From contig JAOZLU010000024.1 of assembly GCA_029934695.1 (NCBI GenBank), positions 1-27,191 on the forward strand: 27,191 bases of DNA. Direction: 5' to 3'. The notes below the pieces were generated by a model that was given only the letters and a program-made list of their open reading frames with translations, did no database searches and had not been told where the DNA came from. The position numbers and the translations under genes were made by a program. Shown piece after piece: positions 1-7,309 of the stretch (its first letter is position 1; every line of letters begins with the position of its first letter). The stretch comes from Desulfobacterales bacterium. GTDB lineage: Bacteria > Desulfobacterota > Desulfobacteria > Desulfobacterales > 4be13.

Positions 1-201
1 TTAAAAAAATTTAAAAATTTACAACTCAGCTACCACAACCATCAGCATGACCGCCACAAACAAGAACATGACTGTAGCGAAGAACAAAAAAATTTGATTC
101 AAGTATAAGGAAAAGTTTTTATGCTCATATCATGTAACAGGTGACTGTATGCCTGTGATATTTTCATAAAAAGCACTGCTAAGTTTTTTTATATATCCTA
201 C

Positions 202-226
202 TATGCAGGAAGGGCTTTTTTCTTAT
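202..226 (-). promoter_or_regulatory. 25-bp shared element, copy 1
   Basis: Read on the minus strand it has the same conserved blocks as three other copies in this window: ATAAGAAAA at its upstream end and CTGCATA at its downstream end, exactly 25 bp in total. Any minus-strand gene it controls lies at or beyond the left edge of the window. See the copies at 7285-7309, 9970-9994 and 15153-15177. The promoter role is inferred. Confidence 0.5.
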
Positions 227-290
227 GAAAAAAATAAAAAAAATTTTGCCAGTATTATGAAAAAGGGAAAATACTGTAAAAAATCTTCGC

Positions 291-315
291 CGGACGGGGT
301 TTGCAACCCCGTCCG
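291..315 (-). terminator. GC-rich hairpin, possible hipT terminator
   Basis: Perfect 11-bp stem CGGACGGGGTT / AACCCCGTCCG with a 3-base loop. On the minus strand it is followed, after seven bases, by a run of six T, so it could end transcription coming from hipT about 235 bp upstream. The distance is long, and the hairpin could instead be a dispersed palindromic repeat. Confidence 0.45.
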
Positions 316-549
316 AAACATTTCTGGTTCCAATGTTTTTTTGTGGTTTCCGATAATGAACCGCAGATAAACGCAGATGGGATCATCAGCGTTCATATCT
401 GAGGTCTGTGAGGATTAAAGGGAAAGATTGATACAGACAATTTAAAAAATTGCCTTACATCTCCTGCAAAAAATCCGTTTCATCCTCTGATCCGCTGTTA
501 TATGGCAATTTAAAATAAATATTGGTTCGCAGTCCGAAACATTCGTGTG

Positions 550-1491
550 TTATCCGAACATCCGCTTCATTCTTTCCCTGAATATATCAAGAAATCCGGA
601 TATTAACGACTCCGGCAGAAAACTCGCTTTTATCATCTTTTCAATCCCCGGTTTAAGCTTTATCAGACGCTCTGAAACATGAGCTGTCTGTTCTCCGGTC
701 AGTCCGAAATGTTCTGACAGCCTGACAAAATCCCTGTGGGAAAGCCGGTTTCTCTTTCCCTGCAAACTGAGGCAGGCTTCCTCACGTTCCTCCGGCAGTG
801 CCAGTCTGGAACTGACGATATCATAGGCCGGTGAAAGACGGTATCCGGCCGCGTCCCGGGGTCGGATGAGAGAGAAGTTTTTCAGATGTGCATCGCCGTT
901 TCCGAGTATGAAGAACAGCAAGGCACGTTCATAAAGGTTGAGCAGATCGGAACCGGGCATTTCAGAGTGCTTTTTTATGAAATTGGCGATCCGTTCATAA
1001 GAGCCGTCGTATTTGTCATTTGTTTCAAGCAATTGCTGAAAATCTTCCTGCTGGAGTCTGAAGCCGTCTTCTGTCCTGTCGAACCGCTTTACCAGATATG
1101 CGAATCTGCCGTCCTGCAATGGAATAAGCCCGTGCTGCGGAACGTCCATGCCGTAAACAGACGCTATACACATACAGAGATTCTCATTTTCAGGGAGATA
1201 TGGAAAGCGGTCTGTCTGAGGTTTGAGAATATAAACACCTCCCCTTTCCACAACAGTCAGTTGACGTTTTATCGGGTTGTGGATCACGGACAGCTTGGGC
1301 TGAACACCGGAGACGGACATCTTTCCGACCATCTTCTGGGATTCGCTGACAATATCAGGGGTGCTGAAAGGGACTTCCGGCGGGACTTTTGTTCCGAAAA
1401 GCGTTTCTGCACATTCCGGATGACAGCCATTCCGGATATCCTGATCTGTTCCGGCAATCTGGCAGGAGAGACATCGGACTTTCATATACAT
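550..1491 (-). CDS. hipT: HipT-like serine/threonine kinase toxin (HipA C-terminal type)
   Basis: 313 residues. Visible motifs are those of the HipA kinase core: the glycine-rich loop region with SVSGVQPKLS (59-68), the ATP-binding lysine in YILKP (K90), the catalytic loop GNGDAHLKN (D200, N205), and the metal-binding PAYDIVS (D224). The N-terminal subdomain of full-length HipA is absent and is encoded separately by the upstream hipS, as in tripartite HipBST systems. HipT of E. coli O127 carries two regulatory serines in a SIS motif of this loop; here S59 and S61 in SVS match that layout. A C-x2-C...H-x3-C cluster sits at residues 8-27. The ATG at 1491 follows AGGAGG by four bases, and the gene overlaps the hipS stop by about 10 bp, so translation is probably coupled. 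Known HipT phosphorylates tryptophanyl-tRNA synthetase; the same target here is inference. Confidence 0.88.
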   Translation of the reverse strand: MYMKVRCLSCQIAGTDQDIRNGCHPECAETLFGTKVPPEVPFSTPDIVSESQKMVGKMSVSGVQPKLSVIHNPIKRQLTVVERGGVYILKPQTDRFPYLPENENLCMCIASVYGMDVPQHGLIPLQDGRFAYLVKRFDRTEDGFRLQQEDFQQLLETNDKYDGSYERIANFIKKHSEMPGSDLLNLYERALLFFILGNGDAHLKNFSLIRPRDAAGYRLSPAYDIVSSRLALPEEREEACLSLQGKRNRLSHRDFVRLSEHFGLTGEQTAHVSERLIKLKPGIEKMIKASFLPESLISGFLDIFRERMKRMFG

Positions 1492-1826
1492 TCATCCTCC
1501 TTTGCCGGAAATACGGTTACAGCACCGACACAATCCCCACCGCTTGCGACAAGGATATCAAAGCTGTTTTTCGGGTCTGTTTTCAGGGTGCGGCAGGTGA
1601 TGTCCAGAAACCACCCTTCGGGGAGCAGTCCGAAAAAAAAGGGAAACAACTGCCCGCTCTTGTATGGTGTTTGTGTCAGCGGCAGGGTGAGACTGACCGG
1701 CTGCGCATCCGGCAGGGAGAGATAATCCCTGTAATATGTGAAACAATAGCCTGTGCCGGTTCTTTCCAGAAGCCCTGCCTTATGATCCCGGAGATACACA
1801 TCTGCTTTGTTTTTTTTATTCCTCAT
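1482..1826 (-). CDS. hipS: HipS-like small subunit (HipA N-terminal subdomain 1)
   Basis: 114 residues from the ATG at 1826, which has AAAGG eight bases upstream. A longer in-frame ATG at 1871 would overlap the predicted -10 box, so I did not use it. The body (DVYLRDHKAGLL..., SLTLPLTQ, FPFFFGLLPEG, FDILVASGGDCVGAV) matches the N-terminal subdomain of HipA: the strand-rich start, the FFxGLLPEG segment and the xGDCVGAV end. In HipBST systems this small protein is the antitoxin that restrains HipT. It overlaps hipT, so the two make one operon. No HipB-type DNA-binding gene lies upstream or downstream within the window, which is unusual for this family. Confidence 0.8.
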   Translation of the reverse strand: MRNKKNKADVYLRDHKAGLLERTGTGYCFTYYRDYLSLPDAQPVSLTLPLTQTPYKSGQLFPFFFGLLPEGWFLDITCRTLKTDPKNSFDILVASGGDCVGAVTVFPAKEDECI

Positions 1827-1869
1827 CGGGCTGCCTTTCTTTTTAATGGGGACTGAACCGCGGAGGCTC

Positions 1870-1898
1870 ATTATAACTGCTATTATTCATATTATGAA
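1870..1898 (-). promoter_or_regulatory. Probable hipST promoter
   Basis: On the minus strand a perfect TATAAT (1870-1875) sits 17 bp downstream of a weak TTCATA -35-like hexamer (1893-1898). The hexamer and spacer are covered by the palindrome at 1883-1901, which suits repression by a dimeric regulator. The -10 box overlaps the alternative start at 1871, supporting the hipS start at 1826. Confidence 0.5.
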
Positions 1899-1901
1899 TA
1901 A
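1883..1901. promoter_or_regulatory. Palindromic operator upstream of hipST
   Basis: TTATTCATATTATGAATAA is a perfect 9-1-9 inverted repeat lying over the -35/spacer region of the predicted hipST promoter. This is the typical place for an autoregulating antitoxin dimer to bind. Which protein binds it is unknown, because no HipB is encoded next to it. Confidence 0.55.
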
Positions 1902-2000
1902 CCATACTATATTTTTTGAGCATAATGCTATATATTTTTTCATTTAACCCATTTTTTTCAAATCACCCACCGCAAATCAAAACAGATTGATTTTGTATAT

Positions 2001-2090
2001 TAGAGTTGTTCCCAAATAATGGTTTTGAAGCTTTTTGTCATTTTAACTATCTGTTTTTATTGAGTCAGTATTTATTTAGGAACAACTCTA
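2001..2090. repeat. 90-bp MITE-like inverted-repeat element
   Basis: The ends TAGAGTTGTTCCCAAATAA (2001-2019) and the reverse complement of 2072-2090 match over 19 bp with a single mismatch. Both ends finish in TA, as expected for a TA-target (IS630/Tc1-mariner type) miniature element. The interior is AT-rich and has no reading frame. The right end abuts the TTGACA of the next gene's promoter. Confidence 0.65.
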
Positions 2091-2119
2091 TTGACAAACA
2101 AACCAGTTTATTTTATATT
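2091..2119 (+). promoter_or_regulatory. Sigma-70 type promoter of the DUF4143 ATPase gene
   Basis: A consensus TTGACA (2091-2096), a 17-bp spacer and TATATT (2114-2119), about 29 bp before the ATG at 2148. The -35 box begins at the first base after the MITE-like element. Confidence 0.65.
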
Positions 2120-2147
2120 CTGATTAAAATTTAAACTGGATAAAATT

Positions 2148-3377
2148 ATGATCAAAGAAATATTTGAACTGCAGAACCCTTGGCGATCCAGAGAGGCACT
2201 GCCTGATCTGAAAGACAGGGCAATCTTAAAATTGATTCTCAACAACTTGGATAATAAGAAGATATTGGGAATTATCGGAAGCAGGCAGGTCGGTAAAAGT
2301 TCCCTGCTATACCTGATCATTGGGCATCTGATCCAAAAAAATGTCAATGCAAATCATATTTATTATTTCAATCCGGATGATCTGAAACTCCATGAATTAT
2401 TTAATAATATCCCTGATTTTATTCATTTTTTGCAGGCAGGCAGTGACAGGAAATATGTGCTGACTGATGAAATCCAGCGGCTTGAGAACCCGGGGCTTTT
2501 CTTAAAAGAACTGTATGACCTCAGCCTTAACATTAAAATAATTTACTCAGGCTCTTCCCAACTGGAAATACGGTCAAAACTGAAAGAACATCTGGTCGGC
2601 AGAGCCAGACAGTTTGAAATCCACCGGCTCTCTTTTTCCGAGTATCTTGATTTCAATCGTCCCATCACCCGGGAACAGGCATTGTCGGAAATGCTGATTT
2701 ACGGTTCATATCCGGAAGTTGCGCTTGAACGACACGCCATTGACAAGAAACTGGCAATAAAAGATATCTGCCAGAGTTATATTGAGAAAGATATTACTGA
2801 CTTCCTGAGAATCGGCAACACTGACGCATTCAACAGACTCCTGATTCTGCTGTCAAATAAAATCGGCTGCCTTTTGAATATCAACAATCTGTCAAACGCG
2901 TTGAAAATCTCCAGGAAAGAAGTTGAAAAATATATCTCCGTCCTTGAAGATACGTTCATCGTCAAAAGAGTTTATCCGTTTCACAAAAATTACAAGAAAG
3001 AGATCAGCAAGACGCCGAAAATCTATTTCATGGATTTGGGGCTGAGAAATTATGTCATCAGCAATTTTAATGACCTGTCATTAAGAAATGACCAGGGCGA
3101 TCTGTTTGAGAATTTCTGCCTGCTGGAAATGCTGAACAACGATCCTTATTCCCTGAATAAAATAAATTACTGGAGAACGACAAATCAGACGGAAATAGAT
3201 TTCTTTGTCACAAAGGGAAATACGACTGAAGCCATTGAGGTGAAATGGAAAAAAACGTCAGTTCCCAAAAGCTTTAAGACCGTCAGCAAATATTATCCTG
3301 AAATCAAAGCCCAGGTTGTATCAAAAAAGGATTTTTTAAGATGCGACAGTCCGTTCAGTGAAATCGGCCGGATATAG
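2148..3377 (+). CDS. AAA_14 / DUF4143 family ATPase
   Basis: 409 residues, the normal size of the family. Walker A GSRQVGKSS (44-52, K50), Walker B YVLTDEIQ (D107, E108), and the family-typical stretch YSGSSQLEIRSKL followed by GRARQFEIHRLSFSEYL are all present. The C-terminal half has a short winged-helix-like part, and the end holds a PD-(D/E)xK-like pattern: EIDFFV (D351) and EAIEVKW (E364, K366). Members of this family are widespread, often act as accessory or mobile genes, and their physiological role is poorly known. The start at 2148 has only a weak ribosome binding site (CTGGA). The gene stands alone, with its own promoter and a 152-bp gap to the next gene. Confidence 0.85.
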   Translation: MIKEIFELQNPWRSREALPDLKDRAILKLILNNLDNKKILGIIGSRQVGKSSLLYLIIGHLIQKNVNANHIYYFNPDDLKLHELFNNIPDFIHFLQAGSDRKYVLTDEIQRLENPGLFLKELYDLSLNIKIIYSGSSQLEIRSKLKEHLVGRARQFEIHRLSFSEYLDFNRPITREQALSEMLIYGSYPEVALERHAIDKKLAIKDICQSYIEKDITDFLRIGNTDAFNRLLILLSNKIGCLLNINNLSNALKISRKEVEKYISVLEDTFIVKRVYPFHKNYKKEISKTPKIYFMDLGLRNYVISNFNDLSLRNDQGDLFENFCLLEMLNNDPYSLNKINYWRTTNQTEIDFFVTKGNTTEAIEVKWKKTSVPKSFKTVSKYYPEIKAQVVSKKDFLRCDSPFSEIGRI

Positions 3378-3487
3378 TTCGTTCGGGTGAATCCCAAATT
3401 TCTGGGTACAAGGGCTTTTTCGGAGCGGTTTTTTAAAAAATCCGGTGGATTTTCCGACCTCAACGAGCTGACACCTCGGAATACTGG

Positions 3488-3505
3488 CCTCCGAAACTTC
3501 GGAGG
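3488..3505 (+). promoter_or_regulatory. Hairpin in the leader of the HicB-like gene
   Basis: Perfect 8-bp stem CCTCCGAA / TTCGGAGG with a two-base loop, ending 24 bp before the hicB-like ATG. The 150-bp gap upstream also holds CCCAAATTTCTGGG and an imperfect palindrome around 3428-3446. The hairpin may be a terminator remnant, a leader structure or an operator. There is no T-run after it, so a terminator role is weak. Confidence 0.35.
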
Positions 3506-3529
3506 TCTTCACATTGAAAGTAATTAATT

Positions 3530-3964
3530 ATGCAAAATTTTGTTTATCCCGTCACACTGACCCCGGACAAGGAAGACGGCGGCTTTGTGGTCATATTTCC
3601 TGACCTGCCGGAAGCCATCACTCAGGGGGAAGATGTGGACGATGCCCTGACCGAAGCGGCCGATTGTCTGGAAGAGGCCATTGCCAACCGCATCGTGACA
3701 GAACTTCCCATTCCCGTTCCCTTGGCTGGCACGGATATGCAATACACAGCATCGCTGTCTGATCAGATGGCAGCCAAAGCAACAATTTATGTTGCCATGC
3801 GAGAGAGCGGCATCACGGATGCGGAACTTGCCGGGCGGCTGAACTGTGATAAAGAAAAGATTCAGTCTCTGATTAACCCGCAGTCTCCTGCTGATATGAC
3901 ATACATTGAGAGTGTTCTGTCTGGCTACTACAGCAACTTACAAGTTCGTCCCTCTCTTATATAA
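3530..3964 (+). CDS. hicB: HicB-like antitoxin
   Basis: 144 residues. The N-terminal part YPVTLTPDKEDGGFVVIFPDLP, then a DALTEAADCLEEAIANRI helix, is the partial RNase H fold of HicB antitoxins. The second half (MAAKATIYVAMRESGITDAELAGRLNCDKEKIQSLIN) is a helix-turn-helix of the type HicB uses to repress its own operon. The last about 25 residues look less like the usual family tail, which may reflect decay or divergence. No HicA toxin (a small double-stranded RNA-binding domain protein of about 60-80 residues) could be seen on either side, so this is an orphan in the window. The ribosome binding site is weak (GAAAG). Confidence 0.82.
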   Translation: MQNFVYPVTLTPDKEDGGFVVIFPDLPEAITQGEDVDDALTEAADCLEEAIANRIVTELPIPVPLAGTDMQYTASLSDQMAAKATIYVAMRESGITDAELAGRLNCDKEKIQSLINPQSPADMTYIESVLSGYYSNLQVRPSLI

Positions 3965-3970
3965 TACTTA

Positions 3971-4009
3971 AAGGTTTCCTCAAATTTTAATTCTAATCTG
4001 GGAAGCCTT
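3971..4009 (+). terminator. Possible hicB terminator hairpin
   Basis: AAGGTTTCC pairs with GGAAGCCTT (nine pairs including one G-U) around a loop of about 21 bases, seven bases after the hicB stop codon. It is followed by ATTTATAAA rather than a clean T-run, so this is a weak call. Confidence 0.35.
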
Positions 4010-4158
4010 ATTTATAAAGGTGCTACGGATTCTCCGTTCCCTAAGAGCCGGTTTTAACTGTTTTTTACAGCTTATGGTCTGAAAAGATGCTTTTAACATT
4101 CTGATAATAAACGTAAATCTCAAAGATAAGCAGTTCCGGCCGAACGTGCAGGTTCAAG

Positions 4159-4195
4159 CTTTGTGCCCTTTGTGCCCCCTTTGTGCCCTTTGTGG
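4159..4195. repeat. Short tandem repeat, CTTTGTGCC units
   Basis: Four near-perfect copies of CTTTGTGCC/CTTTGTGG at spacings of 9-11 bp. This low-complexity string often occurs in intergenic DNA of such genomes. No function is apparent. Confidence 0.6.
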
Positions 4196-4520
4196 TTAAA
4201 AAGGTGCGATGCAGGGCTGATTTCAGGCCTCCCTGAAAGCGTTATAATCAGCATATTTATGAACAGTAATCATTTCATCTCAATATTCTTTTCAAAAAAT
4301 ATCAATATTTGCAGCATGTTAAGTTTTGCTGTCAAAAAAATTCAATTAATAACGGCTCTTATGTAAATGAGAACTCGTGAATCCCTGCTTAACAATGGTT
4401 TGCAGATTAAAAACAAAATTTCGGGAAACATTTAAGTAATAGATAAGAGGGGGAATGAATTTACGAGTTGCTGTACTATAGTGAGGGGCCTGGGTTCGGA
4501 CACGGAAAACCCTTTGAGTT

Positions 4521-6575
4521 TTAGGACACAAAAGTATCCATGATCTCAACTTTCAAGCCGATTTCCAAATCAGGTTTCCCTTTCTGCACACTGGCGGAGC
4601 TGGTCCCGTCTCTTCTGACAGATTCGATTTCCAGGATCACGTCCCTGTCTGTCGCCTGGAACCGCTGCCCAGGTTGGACGCCCACGTTGGCCCCGATGTC
4701 CAGAATGACGGATTCATCTGTTATTTTGGAAATTCTGCCCCTGAGAGGATAGCGTTCCCTGAGCATTTCCAGGAGCTTCGCTGACAGCCTGTCCCGCTGG
4801 AGATAGGGGCTTTTATCGCTTTCCAGTGAGACATGGAAAAAACCGATATTTTCCGAGGTTTCCGTTTCGGTCAGGTGCATGATCATTTCAAAGCTGTTCT
4901 GCTCAAGAAAGAGAAAAAGTTTGACAGCCCAGAGGTCCGGATTCAGTTTGTTTTTAAGCCGCACCCATTTCCCTTCTGACAGTTCGATTTCCTTTTTTAT
5001 CTGATCCAGGCTTCTCCGATTCATCAGCCTGATCCTGGGATATTTCTCATGAATAGTTTTCTGAACCCCGAAAGCCCCGAGGGATTCACCGGGCTTATCC
5101 AAATTATGATGAAGCACCGCCATTGTGACCCGCTGAGAACTCCACTCATCAGATGGAGGCGGAGGAGCAGTATGTGCGGCAAATGCGTTCTGAATCCTGA
5201 GCAAAAGGTTCACCGAATGTTTCAGCACGGTGTCTTTTTCATGCTCCGAGTTTTTAAAGGACAATTCCGAAGCTTCGTCAACAGCCTGCTCAAACAGTTC
5301 AAGGAGTCGGAGAATTTTTGGAAGGTCCGGACTTGGCGGAAAAAGGATATCCGGAATGACGTTCAGCAATAATCCTGCCGTTGCCAGACCAGCAATCCAC
5401 AGTGCTGTGCGACGGTTTATCGCGGGTGGTTTCTTTTCAAGCCCAGGTTCTGGTCTGACAACAACCCCGAGACTCGAAATCTTCAACTCAATGCGCTGTT
5501 CTGTCTCATTCGGGCCGAAATAGCTGAGACACGGATCGCCGTACAGGATATAACTTGCCCAGGACGTGTCCTCCCCGGTTCTGTCTTTCTCGCCCAGTCT
5601 GATCCTCGCCAGCCGCACTGCCTCGCCCACCGTCTTTCCGGAGAGCAGATGCTCATAAAACAGACAGGCAAAACTGCGGCTCGGGGCATCTTTGACTTCC
5701 CACGAAGTCCCCAGATAATGCCTGACACCTGCCCGCATAAACGCATTGGCCAGATCAAAGGACGCATCACCAGCACTCTCTCCTGAATCTTCCCATCTGT
5801 CTGTGCGGGCAGACTGGCACGCATTGGAAAATACAAATGCCGGCATGGCTTTTCCGCCTGCGATATCATCAATATCCCGGGCCGTGAAACGCCCTTCTGT
5901 CAGTTCCCATCCGCTCTGTCCCGGATGCTGGGGATTATACACCGCATGACCTGCAAAATGGACAAGATCATATTGCCTGATCCTCTCCCTGATTTCATCC
6001 GCCAGAATTTCGGTGTTGAGCTCCGCAAATACCCGCTCGTCATCCAGATTCTTACGATCCATGTATTCACAGATATTTTCCCCTTCCGAATCCGCTGCAT
6101 CAAGGTCTCCGCCCGGATTGCTCAGTATCCACATATCCAGCGGAGGATCCAGGGAGCGTTTCTCAAAATGCAGGGCTTTCTGATGTGTTCCGGACATGCG
6201 CCCCATGCTGAACCGCCTGCAGAGAAATTCTCCGTGCAGGTAAAGCAGCTCCCACGGAATATGAACCAGGTCCGCGTCAATTTCCAGGGTCAGGTATCGG
6301 GCCTTGGTGGTCAGCAACCTCATCTGAATATCCGGTGTCAGAAATTCATCGCAAAGCATCTGACCCATTTTCCTGATATCCTCTGACAAATTGGGGCCGG
6401 GTTTTCCACGGGCCGGGGCGTTGCTGTGGTTTATTCTCTCAATGATTTCAGTCCAGCCGGTTTCAATACCCGCCATCCGGACGGCTGTGTTTTCATAGCT
6501 CCACATCGGATAACCCGGGTCCCGGATGCCGATTCTGAGAGTGTGTTTCTCGGCTGTGAATTCAGAATCTGTCAT
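4521..6575 (-). CDS. Membrane-anchored CHAT-domain (caspase-like) protease
   Basis: 684 residues from the ATG at 6575. An upstream in-frame TTG at 6602 is possible but has no ribosome binding site. The CHAT domain fills roughly residues 90-355, with the catalytic pair in VHFAGHA (H210) and FSNACQSAR (C253), plus the family-typical segments HIPWELLYL, AFMRAGVRHYLGTSWEV and SYILYGDP. A single membrane segment (about 390-412, after RR) should place CHAT in the cytosol and the C-terminal third outside. That third ends with an OB-like stretch (RGRISKITDESVILDIGANVGV...) resembling the end domains of FlgT/CsgG-type envelope proteins. The gene overlaps the anti-sigma gene by 14 bp and is last in the sigma operon, so the anti-sigma factor is the obvious candidate substrate. 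That link is inference. Confidence 0.85.
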   Translation of the reverse strand: MTDSEFTAEKHTLRIGIRDPGYPMWSYENTAVRMAGIETGWTEIIERINHSNAPARGKPGPNLSEDIRKMGQMLCDEFLTPDIQMRLLTTKARYLTLEIDADLVHIPWELLYLHGEFLCRRFSMGRMSGTHQKALHFEKRSLDPPLDMWILSNPGGDLDAADSEGENICEYMDRKNLDDERVFAELNTEILADEIRERIRQYDLVHFAGHAVYNPQHPGQSGWELTEGRFTARDIDDIAGGKAMPAFVFSNACQSARTDRWEDSGESAGDASFDLANAFMRAGVRHYLGTSWEVKDAPSRSFACLFYEHLLSGKTVGEAVRLARIRLGEKDRTGEDTSWASYILYGDPCLSYFGPNETEQRIELKISSLGVVVRPEPGLEKKPPAINRRTALWIAGLATAGLLLNVIPDILFPPSPDLPKILRLLELFEQAVDEASELSFKNSEHEKDTVLKHSVNLLLRIQNAFAAHTAPPPPSDEWSSQRVTMAVLHHNLDKPGESLGAFGVQKTIHEKYPRIRLMNRRSLDQIKKEIELSEGKWVRLKNKLNPDLWAVKLFLFLEQNSFEMIMHLTETETSENIGFFHVSLESDKSPYLQRDRLSAKLLEMLRERYPLRGRISKITDESVILDIGANVGVQPGQRFQATDRDVILEIESVRRDGTSSASVQKGKPDLEIGLKVEIMDTFVS

Positions 6576-7257
6576 TTTTCTCACTGATGCCTGTCTCGTC
6601 AAGTCTGAATTGAAAGTGATATATCTGTTTCTGATTCTTTCCGTACCAGATGAACACCAGATGATAATTACCGAAAATCAGATTTTCAAAAAGTACATTT
6701 TCGTGCTGCAGGGGACGCGACACATCTCTGATCCCCTCCTGTTTCAAAGTGATCCGGACGTTTTTTGCCTTGTCATCCCCTTTTGTCACCCTGACCTTCA
6801 TGCTGGCATTTTCATCCGCTGTTTTTCGGATATATATCTCGGCCTCAAGATCATTGAGTGTCTTTTTGTGATAGGCATAGTGCATGGGCAGTTCCCGGTC
6901 CGGAGCCGTGTCTGCCGCAGATCGGACCGGAGAGAACGCTTCCCGGGATTCAAAATATGGAAACCAGGGCTGGACCGCCAATTCAGAAGGGACAACCCTG
7001 ATCCATTCACACAAAGCTGCGACATCCTCTTTCAGACGATGCTTTAACTGCTGCAAAATTGTTCGGGACTCTTTCTGGAGAATCGGCTCGGGATCGGGAA
7101 TATCCTCGTCTGCGATAAGTGAACTGGCAACCAGGAAATCCTGCCGGCACGCGTCACACTCGGAAAAATGCCGCTCTGTCAGTTCCCTGTCTTCATCCGT
7201 AATACGGCCTTCGATATATCTGGCGAGCATTATTGTATCTATACATGATGATTTCAT
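6562..7257 (-). CDS. Cytosolic zinc-finger anti-sigma factor
   Basis: 231 residues. The N-terminus has the zinc-binding anti-sigma (ZAS / zf-HC2) pattern: helix MLARYIEGRITDEDRELTERH followed by HFSECDAC, the H-x3-C-x2-C core near residues 30-37. There is no membrane segment, so unlike many anti-ECF factors this one should be soluble. The last about 80 residues (MKVRVTKGD..., VRITLKQEG, VLFENLIFGNYHLVF) look like a small beta-sandwich. A strong ribosome binding site (AAGGAGG, seven bases before the ATG) suits independent expression, and a copy of the 25-bp element sits 28 bp upstream. The gene lies directly after the ECF sigma gene, the usual position of a cognate inhibitor, and overlaps the CHAT gene downstream. 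Confidence 0.8.
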   Translation of the reverse strand: MKSSCIDTIMLARYIEGRITDEDRELTERHFSECDACRQDFLVASSLIADEDIPDPEPILQKESRTILQQLKHRLKEDVAALCEWIRVVPSELAVQPWFPYFESREAFSPVRSAADTAPDRELPMHYAYHKKTLNDLEAEIYIRKTADENASMKVRVTKGDDKAKNVRITLKQEGIRDVSRPLQHENVLFENLIFGNYHLVFIWYGKNQKQIYHFQFRLDETGISEKNDRF

Positions 7258-7284
7258 TTTTTGTGCCTCCTTTTAACTCCCTTA

Positions 7285-7309
7285 TATGCAGAGAAGAACA
7301 TTTTCTTAT
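7285..7309 (-). promoter_or_regulatory. 25-bp shared element, copy 2 (before the anti-sigma gene)
   Basis: The minus-strand sequence keeps ATAAGAAAA and CTGCATATAAG with the same 25-bp length, while the middle differs from the other copies. Its first bases include the TAA stop of the sigma gene, and its end lies 28 bp before the anti-sigma start. An internal promoter here would let the anti-sigma and CHAT genes be made separately from the sigma factor. Confidence 0.5.

Larger units (their letters stand above)
1..549. other. Intergenic stretch left of hipT
   Basis: No convincing gene is seen here. The stretch holds one copy of the 25-bp element (202-226), a strong hairpin (291-315), long A/T runs, and a degenerate AACCGCAGATAAACGCAGAT stretch near 359-379 that resembles common intergenic filler in such genomes. 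A 27-codon hydrophobic reading frame on the minus strand (102 down to 19, TTG start, no ribosome binding site) is too weak to call as a gene. Confidence 0.5.
1827..2147. other. Divergent intergenic region between hipS and the ATPase
   Basis: This holds the hipST promoter and operator (1870-1901), a 90-bp inverted-repeat element (2001-2090) and the promoter of the rightward ATPase gene (2091-2119). No reading frame of note is present, and no hipB. Confidence 0.5.
3965..4520. other. Intergenic stretch between hicB and the CHAT gene
   Basis: It contains a possible terminator hairpin (3971-4009), a short tandem repeat (4159-4195) and a long-range imperfect inverted repeat, AACTCGTGAAT near 4372 pairing with ATTTACGAGTT near 4455. 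The rest is AT-rich with no credible gene. The short rightward frame at 4163-4366 begins inside the tandem repeat and resembles no protein family. Confidence 0.45.

Noticed and set aside
886..1856. Rightward reading frames opposite hipT and hipS
   Set aside because: They lie antisense to two well-recognised genes with clear motifs, and their proteins resemble no family.
4163..4366. Short rightward frame in the hicB-CHAT gap
   Set aside because: It starts inside the CTTTGTGCC tandem repeat, has no ribosome binding site and encodes a low-complexity peptide.
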